Shown in pieces: positions 56,705-64,000 of a stretch of DNA of 64,000 nt. Below the pieces are notes generated by a model that did not search any database, was not told the DNA's origin, and worked only from the letters and a program-made list of their open reading frames with translations. A program made the translations under genes and the position numbers. The stretch comes from DASPGQ01 sp035457705 (GTDB lineage Bacteria; Acidobacteriota; Vicinamibacteria; Marinacidobacterales; SMYC01). Position 1 is the first letter of the stretch; each line of letters opens with the position of its first letter. The DNA is taken from NCBI GenBank assembly GCA_035457705.1, contig DATIBD010000117.1, forward strand, positions 1 to 64,000. Direction: 5' to 3'.

Positions 56705-57982
56705 ATGGCCCGCCGTTTCCAATCGGGTGCGATACTAGCACTGCTACTGGCGTTCGCCTCTCCCGCCTCCTCCCAGATGGACTGTTCCATCATCGGCCAA
56801 AACACACAAGTGCGCACGATTCTGGACGAGTACTACTTGTGGTATCGGGAGCTCCCGGACCTAAACCCTGCCCTGTTCGACTCGCCCGAGGCTTACCTCG
56901 ACGCCGTGCGTTTTAGACCGCTCGACGAGAGCTTCAGCTATATCGCTTCGAGGCAGGCGACCGAGGCCTTCTTCTCCTCGAGCCAGTTCATCGGGATCGG
57001 CTTCTCGATGCGACAGACGGGGCCCCTGGAGCTCCGAGTGAGTCAGGTCTTTCCCGACAGTCCCGCGTCGGAGGCCGGGCTCGCAAGGGGGGATTTCTTG
57101 GAAGCGATCGCGGGACGGAGCATCGAAGAGCTTCTCACGAACGGCGGGCTCGACGAGGCGCTCGGACCGAGCGAGATCGGCTACACGCTCGAACTGTCTT
57201 GGCGCACTCCGAGAGGCCGCGAAGAGAAGGCCACGGTCACCAAGCGCCTCGTGACGATACCGACGGTTTCTCAGACCGCTGTTCTCGACGCCTCTGGCCT
57301 CCCCGTGGGGTACGTCCATTTGAGGAACTTCGTCGAGCCTTCCATCGCAGCTCTCGATCAGGCCTTTACCGAGCTGAGGTCCGCGGGCGTGACCGACCTC
57401 GTGCTCGACTTGCGCTACAACGGCGGCGGACTCATCGACGTGGCACGCCACCTGGGAGGGCTCATCGGCGGGTTCAGGACTTCGACCCAAGTGTTCGTGG
57501 AGCTCCTGCACAACGACAAGAACGCGTTTCGGAACCGGACCATCCGGTTCGACGATCCCGAGGCAACCATCGATCTGCCTCGGGTCGTCGTCATCACGAC
57601 CCGAGCTTCGGCGTCCTCCAGCGAGCTTCTGATCAACGGCCTCCGACCCTTCGTTCCAGTTACCGTCGTTGGCGACCGGACCTTCGGGAAGCCCGTCGGT
57701 CAGTACGGCTTCGATCTGTGCGACAAGGTGCTCTTCCCCGTGTCCTTCGAGAACAAGAACGCTCGCGGCGAGGGCGGTTTCTTTGACGGCATACCTGCCG
57801 ATTGTCGAGCCGCGGATCAGCTCGGCCGACCGCTCGGCCATCCGGACGAGGACTCGCTCGCCGAGGCGCTCCACGTCTTGAGAACGGGCCAATGCAGCTC
57901 GCCCCCCGGCGCGAGAGCATTGCGGACGGATTTCGCCCCACCGGTGAGGGACGGATTTCGGCAGATCGTGAACGCCTGGTAG
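56705..57982 (+). CDS. S41-family (C-terminal processing-type) protease, exported
   Basis: 425 residues with a signal peptide (GAILALLLAFASPASSQ). A PDZ-like domain (FPDSPASEAGLARGDFLEAI) precedes the serine-protease core: LVLDLRYNGGGL, ITTRASASSSELLINGL (catalytic Ser) and VGDRTFGKPVGQ (catalytic Lys). Four Cys suggest disulfides in the periplasm. It likely degrades or processes envelope proteins. It is convergent with the RidA gene, 7 bp apart. Confidence 0.9.
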   Translation: MARRFQSGAILALLLAFASPASSQMDCSIIGQNTQVRTILDEYYLWYRELPDLNPALFDSPEAYLDAVRFRPLDESFSYIASRQATEAFFSSSQFIGIGFSMRQTGPLELRVSQVFPDSPASEAGLARGDFLEAIAGRSIEELLTNGGLDEALGPSEIGYTLELSWRTPRGREEKATVTKRLVTIPTVSQTAVLDASGLPVGYVHLRNFVEPSIAALDQAFTELRSAGVTDLVLDLRYNGGGLIDVARHLGGLIGGFRTSTQVFVELLHNDKNAFRNRTIRFDDPEATIDLPRVVVITTRASASSSELLINGLRPFVPVTVVGDRTFGKPVGQYGFDLCDKVLFPVSFENKNARGEGGFFDGIPADCRAADQLGRPLGHPDEDSLAEALHVLRTGQCSSPPGARALRTDFAPPVRDGFRQIVNAW

Positions 57983-57989
57983 TCCCGGG

Positions 57990-58427
57990 CTATTCTCCAA
58001 CCACCGCGATCGCCTCGATCTCCACGAGAAACTCGGGTTGCGCCAGGCGCTCGATCTGGACGAGCGTGCTCGCCGGCGGGCTGCCTTGGAAGTAAGTCCC
58101 CCGCACGTCGGCCGCCTCGCGAAAAGCATCGATATCAGTCGTGAAAATGTTGATCTTCACGATGTTGGAGAAATTCGCATTCTGAGAAGTGAGCACTGTC
58201 TTGAGATTCTCGAGCACCTGTCGCACCTGCGCCCGCATATCGTCGGCGCCGACGAGCGTTCCCTCACCATCGAGGGCGACCTGGCCGGCGATGAACAGGA
58301 GGTTCCCTGCTCGAACCACGTGGTGGTACGCCGTGGGCTGGGTCATTCCCTCGGGGTTGATGCGCTCGATTTGCTGGGAGCTCGCTCCGGAAGCAAACAA
58401 GACGAGAAGAAGAGTCGTCAATCTCAT
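57990..58427 (-). CDS. RidA-family protein with a signal peptide
   Basis: 145 residues. The RidA core is present: LLFIAGQVALDGEGTLVG, QVLENLKTVL, and VKINIFTTDIDAF, then RGTYFQGSPPASTLVQIERLA with the Arg that deaminates imines. The N-terminus (MRLTTLLLVLFASGASSQ) is a cleavable signal, so unlike cytoplasmic RidA it is predicted to be exported. Several acidobacterial RidA-like proteins seem to be secreted; the substrate is unknown. Confidence 0.85.
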   Translation of the reverse strand: MRLTTLLLVLFASGASSQQIERINPEGMTQPTAYHHVVRAGNLLFIAGQVALDGEGTLVGADDMRAQVRQVLENLKTVLTSQNANFSNIVKINIFTTDIDAFREAADVRGTYFQGSPPASTLVQIERLAQPEFLVEIEAIAVVGE

Positions 58428-58651
58428 TTCTGTCCTTTCCCGAGTTCGGTCGATTTCCGCGTAAAACGAACGTCAAGTTTATCCGATCCCCGACCTCCGG
58501 TCCGAAGCAACGAAAAGGGCCCCGGCGGGACGCGGATTCGGCCTCGGATCTGTCTGGATCCCGAGAGGCGCTAGCTCGACCTTCGGAGACATCGGGTTGC
58601 AGCATGTCTGGGGCTGGTCTACTCCCTGTGGAAACACGTACGGAGTCGCGG

Positions 58652-58657
58652 TATACT
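58652..58657 (+). promoter_or_regulatory. Candidate -10 box for the RRM gene
   Basis: TATACT, matching the sigma-70 -10 consensus at 5 of 6 positions, lies ~95 bp before the RRM start. A clear -35 is not visible. The leader from it to the start is ~90 nt and contains no other gene. The wider gap 58428-58751 otherwise holds only the divergent spacer after the RidA gene. Confidence 0.45.
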
Positions 58658-58751
58658 AATCGCCGCCAGAATGGTCTGGTGGTCAGTGTCCCTGTGAGCC
58701 CACGAGAAGCCTCCAGCGACTCAGTGAGCCTCAGTGGTTGGAGGTTGTTCG

Positions 58752-59042
58752 TTGAAAATCTATGTCGGTAATCTCAGTTACAGCACGACTGAGGCTGGGT
58801 TGCGCGACTTGTTCGCTCAGCACGGGAACGTCGAGGACGTGCACATCGTGACGGATCGGGACACCGGAAGGCCGCGCGGCTTCGCCTTCGTTTCCATGCC
58901 CGAGCGGGGCGAGGCGATCGCCGCAATCGATGCTTTGAACCGCAAGGAGTTCGAAGGCCGCACTTTGAACGTCAGCGAAGCCCGGCCGAAGGAAGAGCGC
59001 GGCGGTCGCGGCGGAGGCGGGGGGTTTCGCGGTCGTCGCTGA
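58752..59042 (+). CDS. RNA-binding protein with a single RRM and Gly/Arg tail
   Basis: 96 residues from a TTG at 58752, with GGAGG (58740-58744) at ideal spacing; a GTG at 58734 is also in frame. The RRM is complete: KIYVGNLSYSTTEAGLRDLF is RNP-2 with its helix, and GRPRGFAFVSM is RNP-1. The tail (EERGGRGGGGGFRGRR) is an RGG-like RNA-binding extension. Similar cold-shock-type proteins bind mRNA leaders. It may be induced by cold or growth shifts. Confidence 0.92.
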   Translation: MKIYVGNLSYSTTEAGLRDLFAQHGNVEDVHIVTDRDTGRPRGFAFVSMPERGEAIAAIDALNRKEFEGRTLNVSEARPKEERGGRGGGGGFRGRR

Positions 59043-59315
59043 ACCTTCGGCTATCTATTCTTCCCCAAACGACCCGAGGCTTTTCCGGTCTCGTGATATC
59101 TTCCCACCGCGTTTGCCCTGCGCGTACCCGTCGGCAAAAGCCCGATCTTCGATGACGAGGACCCGTGCGAGAGGCCTCGTCTCGGGGGTCATCCCCGGGG
59201 CTCTCTCGATGGGGCTCGCTATGGGAGGGTTCCTGGCCGGCAACCGGAATGGCGCCGGTCGGGGTGGCGACATCAAGCAAGGTCTCGGCCGCCCGAAAAC
59301 GTTCGGAACCACTGC

Positions 59316-60791
59316 TCAGCTCGGCGAGAGCCCGAGTCCCTGCTCCCATCGGGCGTAGGCTTCCTCGAGCTTTTCGGGACTGCTGCTCGACGGCTCGACC
59401 ATCCCTTTCCGCTCGAGCGGCCCGAGAGCCTCGGCGAATGATGCATAGTGCCGGGAGCCGATGGCCGCGCCGCGAGCCGCACCCTCGGCGCCGTCCGTGT
59501 CGTACAACTCGATGGTGACACCGGTCACATTCGCAAGAGTCTCTCGAAACACGCCGCTCTTCAGCATATTCGCGAGGGAGGCCCGCACCACTGTCGCTTC
59601 GAGGCCCATTCCCCCGAGAACGCGCATACCGTAGCGAAACGAAAAGGCGACCCCCTCGAGAACCGCCCGGGTGAGATGTGCTCGGTCGTGCGTGTTGAAG
59701 TCGATCCCCTCGAACCGCGCGCCAGGTCCTCGATTCTCGAGCATACGCTCGGGTCCGTTGCCAAAGGGATAGAAACGAACGTCGGAAAACGCTTCGGTCG
59801 CTTCTGCGTTCATCATTTCGTAGCCCGGCTCGGAATAGAGTTTGCGCAGCCAGCGATATGCGCTTCCGGCGCCGTTGATGCAAAGAAGAACACCCAGCCG
59901 GATCCTATCCCTCTCGTGGTTCACGTGAGCGAAACTGTTCACCCGAGAGAGCGTGTCGGCCTGCAGGCTGTCGGTAATCCCGTACACGACACCGGACGTC
60001 CCGGCGTTGGCAGCGACTTCACCTGGCTCGAAGACGTTGAGCGCCAGCGCGTTCGTCGGCTGGTCCCCGGCGCGAAAAGTAACCGGCGTTCCGGCAGCCA
60101 GACCGAGGTGGGCCGCGGCTTCTTTCGTCAAACGGCCCTGCTCTCCGAGAGTTGGGACAACGTCAGGAAGAAGCTCGCCAGGGATCTCGAAATGATCGAG
60201 AAGGAAGCGAGCCGGGCAATTCTCTCGGAAGTCCCACAGCGTGCCTTCGGAAAGACCCGGCATGGTCGTGGCGAAGCGACCCGTAAGCTTCCACCCCAGA
60301 TAATCCCCGGGAAGAAGCACCTTCCCGATGCTCTCGAAAATGGCCGGTTCCTGTTCCTTGACCCACCTCAGTTTCGACGCGGTGAAGTTCCCCGGCGAGT
60401 TCAGAAGGTGCTCGAGACATCGATCTCGCCCGAGAATCCGGAACGCGCGCTCGCCGATATCGACAGCCCGCCCATCGCACCATATGATCGCTGGCCTGAG
60501 ACAGCGGCCGTCCCGATCGACGATGACAAGCCCGTGCATTTGGTAGGAGATCCCGACGGCGCGGATGTCACGCGGAGCAGCGGTCGACCTCGCGAGCAAC
60601 CCGGTGGTGACTTGCTTGACGCAGTCCCACCACGACTCGGGGCGCTGCTCGGCCCATCCTGGACGTGGGGCCTCGATAGGCATCTCGTCCTGAGGATGGC
60701 TCGCTCGCGCGGCGACTTTGCCCGATTCGCCGTCGAGAAGACAGGCCTTTACCGACGAGCTGCCCAAGTCGTATCCGAGGAAATACACCAT
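59316..60791 (-). CDS. xylB: Xylulokinase
   Basis: 491 residues from the ATG at 60791; the longer upstream frame overlaps the mmuM start and is spurious. FGGY-family kinase motifs: YFLGYDLGSSSVKACLLDGE at the N-terminus, GISYQMHGLVIVDRDG, DQPTNALALNVFEPGE and NAGTSGVVYGITDS. It phosphorylates xylulose to xylulose-5-phosphate after xylose isomerase. It is divergent from the homocysteine methyltransferase gene with 71 bp between starts, and convergent with the RRM gene. Confidence 0.92.
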   Translation of the reverse strand: MVYFLGYDLGSSSVKACLLDGESGKVAARASHPQDEMPIEAPRPGWAEQRPESWWDCVKQVTTGLLARSTAAPRDIRAVGISYQMHGLVIVDRDGRCLRPAIIWCDGRAVDIGERAFRILGRDRCLEHLLNSPGNFTASKLRWVKEQEPAIFESIGKVLLPGDYLGWKLTGRFATTMPGLSEGTLWDFRENCPARFLLDHFEIPGELLPDVVPTLGEQGRLTKEAAAHLGLAAGTPVTFRAGDQPTNALALNVFEPGEVAANAGTSGVVYGITDSLQADTLSRVNSFAHVNHERDRIRLGVLLCINGAGSAYRWLRKLYSEPGYEMMNAEATEAFSDVRFYPFGNGPERMLENRGPGARFEGIDFNTHDRAHLTRAVLEGVAFSFRYGMRVLGGMGLEATVVRASLANMLKSGVFRETLANVTGVTIELYDTDGAEGAARGAAIGSRHYASFAEALGPLERKGMVEPSSSSPEKLEEAYARWEQGLGLSPS

Positions 60792-60862
60792 CGCGCCGAA
60801 CGTATGCGCTTCCCGCGAGGGTGTCAATCGTCGCGCGACGAGTAAGACTAAGATACGCACAC

Positions 60863-61816
60863 ATGGGCAATCCTCTGGCACGGTTTCTCGACTCCCAGCG
60901 TTTCGTGATTCTCGACGGCGGACTGGCGACCGAGCTCGAGCGGCGAGGCGCTGATTTACGCGACCCGCTCTGGTCGGCCAAGCTTCTCCTCGACGCCCCC
61001 GAGATGATCGAGGAGCTCCACTACGACTATTTCGTGGCCGGCGCCGATGTGGGTACCGGCGCAAGCTACCAGGCGTCGTTCCAGGGTTTTCTGGCACGAG
61101 GGATCGATGCGGCTCGAGCGGAACACCTGCTGAGATTGTCGGTCGCTCTCGTTCGACGCGCACGACAGAGGTTCTGGAGCGACGAAAGAAATCGAGCGGG
61201 ACGAATCGAGCCCCTGGTCGCCGCTTCGGTCGGCTGCTACGGAGCGATGCTTCACGATGGCTCCGAGTACAGAGGAGACTATGGTCTCTCGCGGGCCGAG
61301 CTACGGACCTTTCACGAAAGGCGGCTGCGAGTTCTGGAAGACTCTGGAGCCGATATCATCGCGTGCGAGACGATTCCAAGTCGACTCGAAGCCGAAGCAC
61401 TCGTTTCCCTGCTCGAAGCTCCTGCTTGGATCAGCTTCAGCTGCCGCAACGAGCGCGAGGTTTCCCACGGAGAAGACTTCGCAGAGTGTGTACGCCTCGC
61501 GTCGCGCGCATCAGCGGTCGTGGCCGTGGGTATGAACTGCACACATCCCCGCTACGTCTCCGGCCTGCTGTCCATCGGGGCCTCCGACAAGCCAAGGCTA
61601 TGCTACCCGAACAGCGGCGAGGTTTGGGACGCCGATCGAAAGGAATGGACGGGGAGCACCGATTCTTCTTCTATTGCCCAGCTTGCGCCCACCTGGTATC
61701 GGCTCGGTGCTCGGCTCATCGGGGGCTGCTGCCGAACCAGCCCCGAGACCATCACCACAATTCGCCGGGCACTAACCGAGCAGGTTATAACGCAAGATGC
61801 ACCACATCGCTCTTAG
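60863..61816 (+). CDS. mmuM: Homocysteine S-methyltransferase
   Basis: 317 residues from the ATG at 60863. The enzyme methylates homocysteine to methionine using S-methylmethionine or S-adenosylmethionine. It shows the family start ILDGGLATELERRGADL, the zinc ligands in VGMNCTHP and GGCCRTSP, and YPNSGEVWD. Its 3' end overlaps the convergent family 2 glycosyltransferase gene by 45 bp. It is divergent from xylB. Confidence 0.92.
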   Translation: MGNPLARFLDSQRFVILDGGLATELERRGADLRDPLWSAKLLLDAPEMIEELHYDYFVAGADVGTGASYQASFQGFLARGIDAARAEHLLRLSVALVRRARQRFWSDERNRAGRIEPLVAASVGCYGAMLHDGSEYRGDYGLSRAELRTFHERRLRVLEDSGADIIACETIPSRLEAEALVSLLEAPAWISFSCRNEREVSHGEDFAECVRLASRASAVVAVGMNCTHPRYVSGLLSIGASDKPRLCYPNSGEVWDADRKEWTGSTDSSSIAQLAPTWYRLGARLIGGCCRTSPETITTIRRALTEQVITQDAPHRS

Positions 61817-62467
61817 GCCGTCACGCCATCCGATCTTCTTCCCCTCGGCGTACGTTCGCCCCGAGTAGGAGATCCCTACCTCATAGATTCGGCAGCCCAT
61901 CCTCGCGACTTTGGCGGTCACCTCGGGCTCGAATCCAAACCCGTTCTCCCGCAGCGCGATGGACTGGATGACCTCCCGCCGAAACGCCTTGTAGCAAGTC
62001 TCCATGTCGGTCAGGTTCATATTCGTAAACATGTTCGACAGAAGCGTCAGGAACTTGTTCGCGGCGAAGTGCCAGAAGTAGAGCACGCGGTGCGATTCGC
62101 TTCCTACGAAGCGGCTGCCGAACACGACATCCGCCTTGCCAGAAAGAATGGGTGCGATCAACCTCGGGTAGTCCCGAGGATCGTATTCGAGATCCGCATC
62201 CTGAACGACGACGATCCTTCCGGTAGCGCGCGCGAATCCAGAACGAAGTGCCGCGCCTTTGCCCCGATTGCGATCGTGAAGAATCAGCTCGACTCCGGCG
62301 ATATTCCCCTGTTCGCGGAGCCGCTCCCGCGTGCCGTCAGTCGAGAAATCGTCTACGACGATGATTTGCTTGCCCTCGATCTCGCTCGAGCGAACCGCCT
62401 CGATGATGGCCTCGATGGTGTGGACCTCGTTGAAACATGGAATAACGACGGAAATCGTGGGTGACAA
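61772..62467 (-). CDS. Family 2 glycosyltransferase
   Basis: 231 residues. The GT-A core has SVVIPCFNEVHTIEAIIEAV, IIVVDDFSTDGTRERL, NRGKGAALRSGFARATG and the DxD motif QDADLEYDP. ETCYKAFRREV near the C-terminus matches polyprenyl-phosphate glycosyltransferases (dolichol-phosphate-mannose-synthase-like). It probably transfers a sugar to a polyprenyl-phosphate carrier on the cytoplasmic face. It lacks a transmembrane helix. It might supply the donor to a GT-C enzyme such as the one at 24364, but that is speculation. Confidence 0.87.
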   Translation of the reverse strand: MSPTISVVIPCFNEVHTIEAIIEAVRSSEIEGKQIIVVDDFSTDGTRERLREQGNIAGVELILHDRNRGKGAALRSGFARATGRIVVVQDADLEYDPRDYPRLIAPILSGKADVVFGSRFVGSESHRVLYFWHFAANKFLTLLSNMFTNMNLTDMETCYKAFRREVIQSIALRENGFGFEPEVTAKVARMGCRIYEVGISYSGRTYAEGKKIGWRDGLRAMWCILRYNLLG

Positions 62468-62504
62468 GGGACCTCCAAAAAACGAGGAGCTGGACTATAT
62501 CAGC

Positions 62505-63134
62505 TCAAGCTCGTGTTTGGAGGCGCCCGATGCGCGCTACGTACGAGCGTGCGACCCGCTGCTCGTCGAGCCCCAAACAGCGCGCTATCTGCAGCGTGAA
62601 GTTCTTCAGGTAAATGGGGGCCGGAAGCCGGTCGAGTCGTTCTTCCTCGATATACTCCAGCATCGACCGACCGATCTTGGTCTCCTCCGAAATAGCGGTC
62701 AAGTCGATTCCCATCACCTGCCGCGCCCGCCGGAGGTACTCCCCGGTGGCTTCCTCTCCCGACCTGAGCTCGGGTGGCGCAGCGGTGACGCTCCGGGCGG
62801 GGGAAAGGTGCTCCTCGGAGGCGTCGAACGGCGACCCGACCGAAGAAGACTCGTCGGAGATGCGGGTTCTCGGATGAGTCCGACGAGATACGATTCCCAT
62901 TCGCTCGTCGTACATTCGCCGGCTCTCTGCCGCGATGAGGGTCTGGTAAGCCTCGGCGATGTAGTGAAACGTCCCTCGGCGTTCTTGATCGGTGAGAATG
63001 GAGCCGGTGACGAGAGACTCGCAGTGGTATAGCTCCTTCGCCTCTTCGTAGGCGGCTCGAATCTGCTCGGGACTGGCGTCGTAGTCGACTTCGAGAACCT
63101 GATAATAGTCTCGCTCGCTCAGCGGTGGTAGCAT
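62505..63134 (-). CDS. J-domain fused to a RodZ-like helix-turn-helix domain
   Basis: 209 residues from the ATG at 63134, which overlaps the MinD-like gene's stop by one base (TGATG). Residues ~7-75 are J-domain-like (DYYQVLEVDYDASPEQIRAA) but the HPD tripeptide that stimulates Hsp70 is replaced: the loop after helix 2 reads LYHCESLVTGS. A disordered link follows, then a helix-turn-helix (YLRRARQVMGIDLTAISEET and LEYIEEERLDRLPAPIYLKN) of the RodZ type. It may bind a partner or DNA without acting as a chaperone. The tight coupling to the MinD-like ATPase suggests a shared role in positioning or cell-pole organisation. Confidence 0.75.
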   Translation of the reverse strand: MLPPLSERDYYQVLEVDYDASPEQIRAAYEEAKELYHCESLVTGSILTDQERRGTFHYIAEAYQTLIAAESRRMYDERMGIVSRRTHPRTRISDESSSVGSPFDASEEHLSPARSVTAAPPELRSGEEATGEYLRRARQVMGIDLTAISEETKIGRSMLEYIEEERLDRLPAPIYLKNFTLQIARCLGLDEQRVARSYVARIGRLQTRA

Positions 63135-64000
63135 CAATGAGCTCCGCGGTAGCTCGCGGAGCCGCCGTTCGAACGCAGGAACGTTCGCGCCACCGCTTCG
63201 AGGGCCAGGCTCGCCGGAGACTCCGGAAAATCCAGCATAAAGGGTCGGCGTTTTCGGTTTGCCTTCCAAACGTTCTCGTCGAAATCGATCGTACCAACCG
63301 CTTCGATGTCGATGCCCAGATGACGTCGGCAGACCGACGCCATCGACTGACCCAGACGCTTGTCCTCGGGGTAGCGGACCTGATTGATGACCAAACGTGG
63401 TCTGAAACACCGCGCGCGTTCCTTGAGGTAGTGCCCCGTCGACTCGTCGTAGTCCTGGATGGCTTCCAGGAGATCATAGGGCGTACGGATGCCCCAGTGG
63501 TTCTTTTGATCCATGGCCTGCTCGACGACGGCTCGCGCCGGCCCCGCTTTCAACGAGCACCAGAGGTGGCGATAGAAGCTCATCTTCAGAAACCGATAGG
63601 CATTCTCGATGGAGCTCGGCTCGGGAACGACCACCAAGAGGCCCAACTCGGCGACGAGAAAGAAGTCGACGATGTTGAACGAGATTCCGGCGCCGAGGTC
63701 GATGAGCACGATGTCCGCATCGACCTGGCCGATCCGGGAAAGCAAACGTACTTTTTGCAGAAACTTGAGATTCGATGCAGCGAGGTAATCGTGGGCGCCG
63801 GTGATCAAGCCCAGGTTCTTGATTCCTGTCTCGAGGATGACGTCCTCGATCCGAGGCACACGGCGGTTGATGAAGTCGGAAAGCGTTCGCGAGGGTGAGG
63901 CCAGTCCCAGGCACGTGTGGAGATTGGCGCCCCCGAGGTCGGCATCGATAACCACGACACGGTTTCCGTGCCTGGCCAAAGAGATCGCGAGGCTGCTCGT
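63134..64000 (-). CDS. MinD/FlhG-like P-loop ATPase (5' part outside the window)
   Basis: At least 288 residues are present; the N-terminus lies beyond position 64000. The visible start reads SSLAISLARHGNRVVVIDAD followed by LGGANLHTCLG, matching the MinD/FlhG family after the deviant Walker A (which must lie just upstream). DIVLIDLGAGISFNIVDFFL is the switch II region and LVINQVRYPEDKRLGQSM matches the base-recognising segment. Members position division or flagellar machinery, or other polar complexes. It is translationally coupled to the J-domain/HTH gene. Confidence 0.85.
   Translation of the reverse strand, partial: TSSLAISLARHGNRVVVIDADLGGANLHTCLGLASPSRTLSDFINRRVPRIEDVILETGIKNLGLITGAHDYLAASNLKFLQKVRLLSRIGQVDADIVLIDLGAGISFNIVDFFLVAELGLLVVVPEPSSIENAYRFLKMSFYRHLWCSLKAGPARAVVEQAMDQKNHWGIRTPYDLLEAIQDYDESTGHYLKERARCFRPRLVINQVRYPEDKRLGQSMASVCRRHLGIDIEAVGTIDFDENVWKANRKRRPFMLDFPESPASLALEAVARTFLRSNGGSASYRGAH

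Noticed and set aside
59043..59315. Possible small gene between the RRM and xylulokinase genes
   Set aside because: A minus-strand frame ending RKSLGSFGEE and a plus-strand hydrophobic frame overlap each other; neither has a start with a ribosome-binding site, so neither is called.
59448..60845. 465-codon plus-strand frame
   Set aside because: It lies antisense to xylulokinase and has no family motif.
1..64000. CRISPR array, tRNA, rRNA, prophage or insertion sequence
   Set aside because: No regular short repeat-spacer series, cloverleaf, rRNA core or transposase/integrase motif was seen by reading; a dedicated scan was not possible.

Overview
The window is about 63-65% GC, densely coded on both strands, and looks like chromosomal sequence from an Acidobacteriota-type bacterium or a close relative. 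The main evidence is a full-length ADOP-type duplicated ABC permease coupled to a PadR regulator, a CadC-like winged-helix/TPR regulator, a detached N-terminal region of an acidobacterial-style Ser/Thr kinase, a DUF3179 protein, amidohydrolases and many lipoproteins. This assignment is inferred from gene content only. No rRNA, tRNA, CRISPR array, integrase or insertion sequence was seen.

Layout. 1-2100: the end of a secreted lamin-tail-like protein, a structured dispersed repeat and cardiolipin synthase. 2171-11884: a tightly coupled nine-gene operon that is the most unusual part of the window. It encodes an acidic lipoprotein, a secreted unknown, a membrane-anchored TPR protein, an FHA-like/5xPEGA/SUMF1-fold protein, a 52-residue membrane microprotein, a MotA/TolQ/ExbB channel protein, an actin/Hsp70-fold protein fused to FHA, and two membrane-anchored VWA proteins whose N-terminal helices resemble ExbD/TolR. 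12218-16038: an outer-membrane porin and a 2-phosphoglycerate-kinase/phosphoglycerate-mutase fusion. 16090-24284 (minus strand): a complete phosphate module (phoB, phoR, Pho-box-like site, pstS, phoU, pstC, pstA, two pstB). Here PhoU carries an inactivated low-molecular-weight phosphatase domain, and the two PstB ATPases look like a complementary pair with one good and one degenerate ATP site.

24364-30328: a polytopic glycosyltransferase, a broken VapBC-like pair, an amidohydrolase and a phytanoyl-CoA dioxygenase-like protein. 30373-38866: ADOP permease with PadR, an M28 peptidase, DUF3179, a second amidohydrolase and xylose isomerase. 39192-47166: an acyl-activating/ACP/acyltransferase tri-domain enzyme, SMUG1 DNA glycosylase, regulators and small secreted proteins. 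47604-50020: a frameshifted Cu/Zn superoxide dismutase gene, DUF456 and an intact Fe/Mn superoxide dismutase. 50028-56631: a signalling island with a NarX-like kinase, a receiver-only protein and two paralogous NarL-like regulators around trehalose-6-phosphate synthase, a BON-repeat protein and an L,D-transpeptidase. 56705-64000: an S41 protease, exported RidA, an RNA-binding RRM protein, xylulokinase, homocysteine methyltransferase, a family 2 glycosyltransferase, a J-domain/helix-turn-helix fusion and the start-truncated MinD-like ATPase that runs off the end.

A roughly 130-bp repeat with three nested hairpins occurs three times (411-563, 11911-12042, 26539-26669), plus an internally deleted miniature at 7639-7679, each next to the 3' end of a gene. 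Three single-base losses break two genes (a PIN toxin and sodC). Starts were chosen from ribosome-binding sites and overlaps; several genes start at GTG or TTG.
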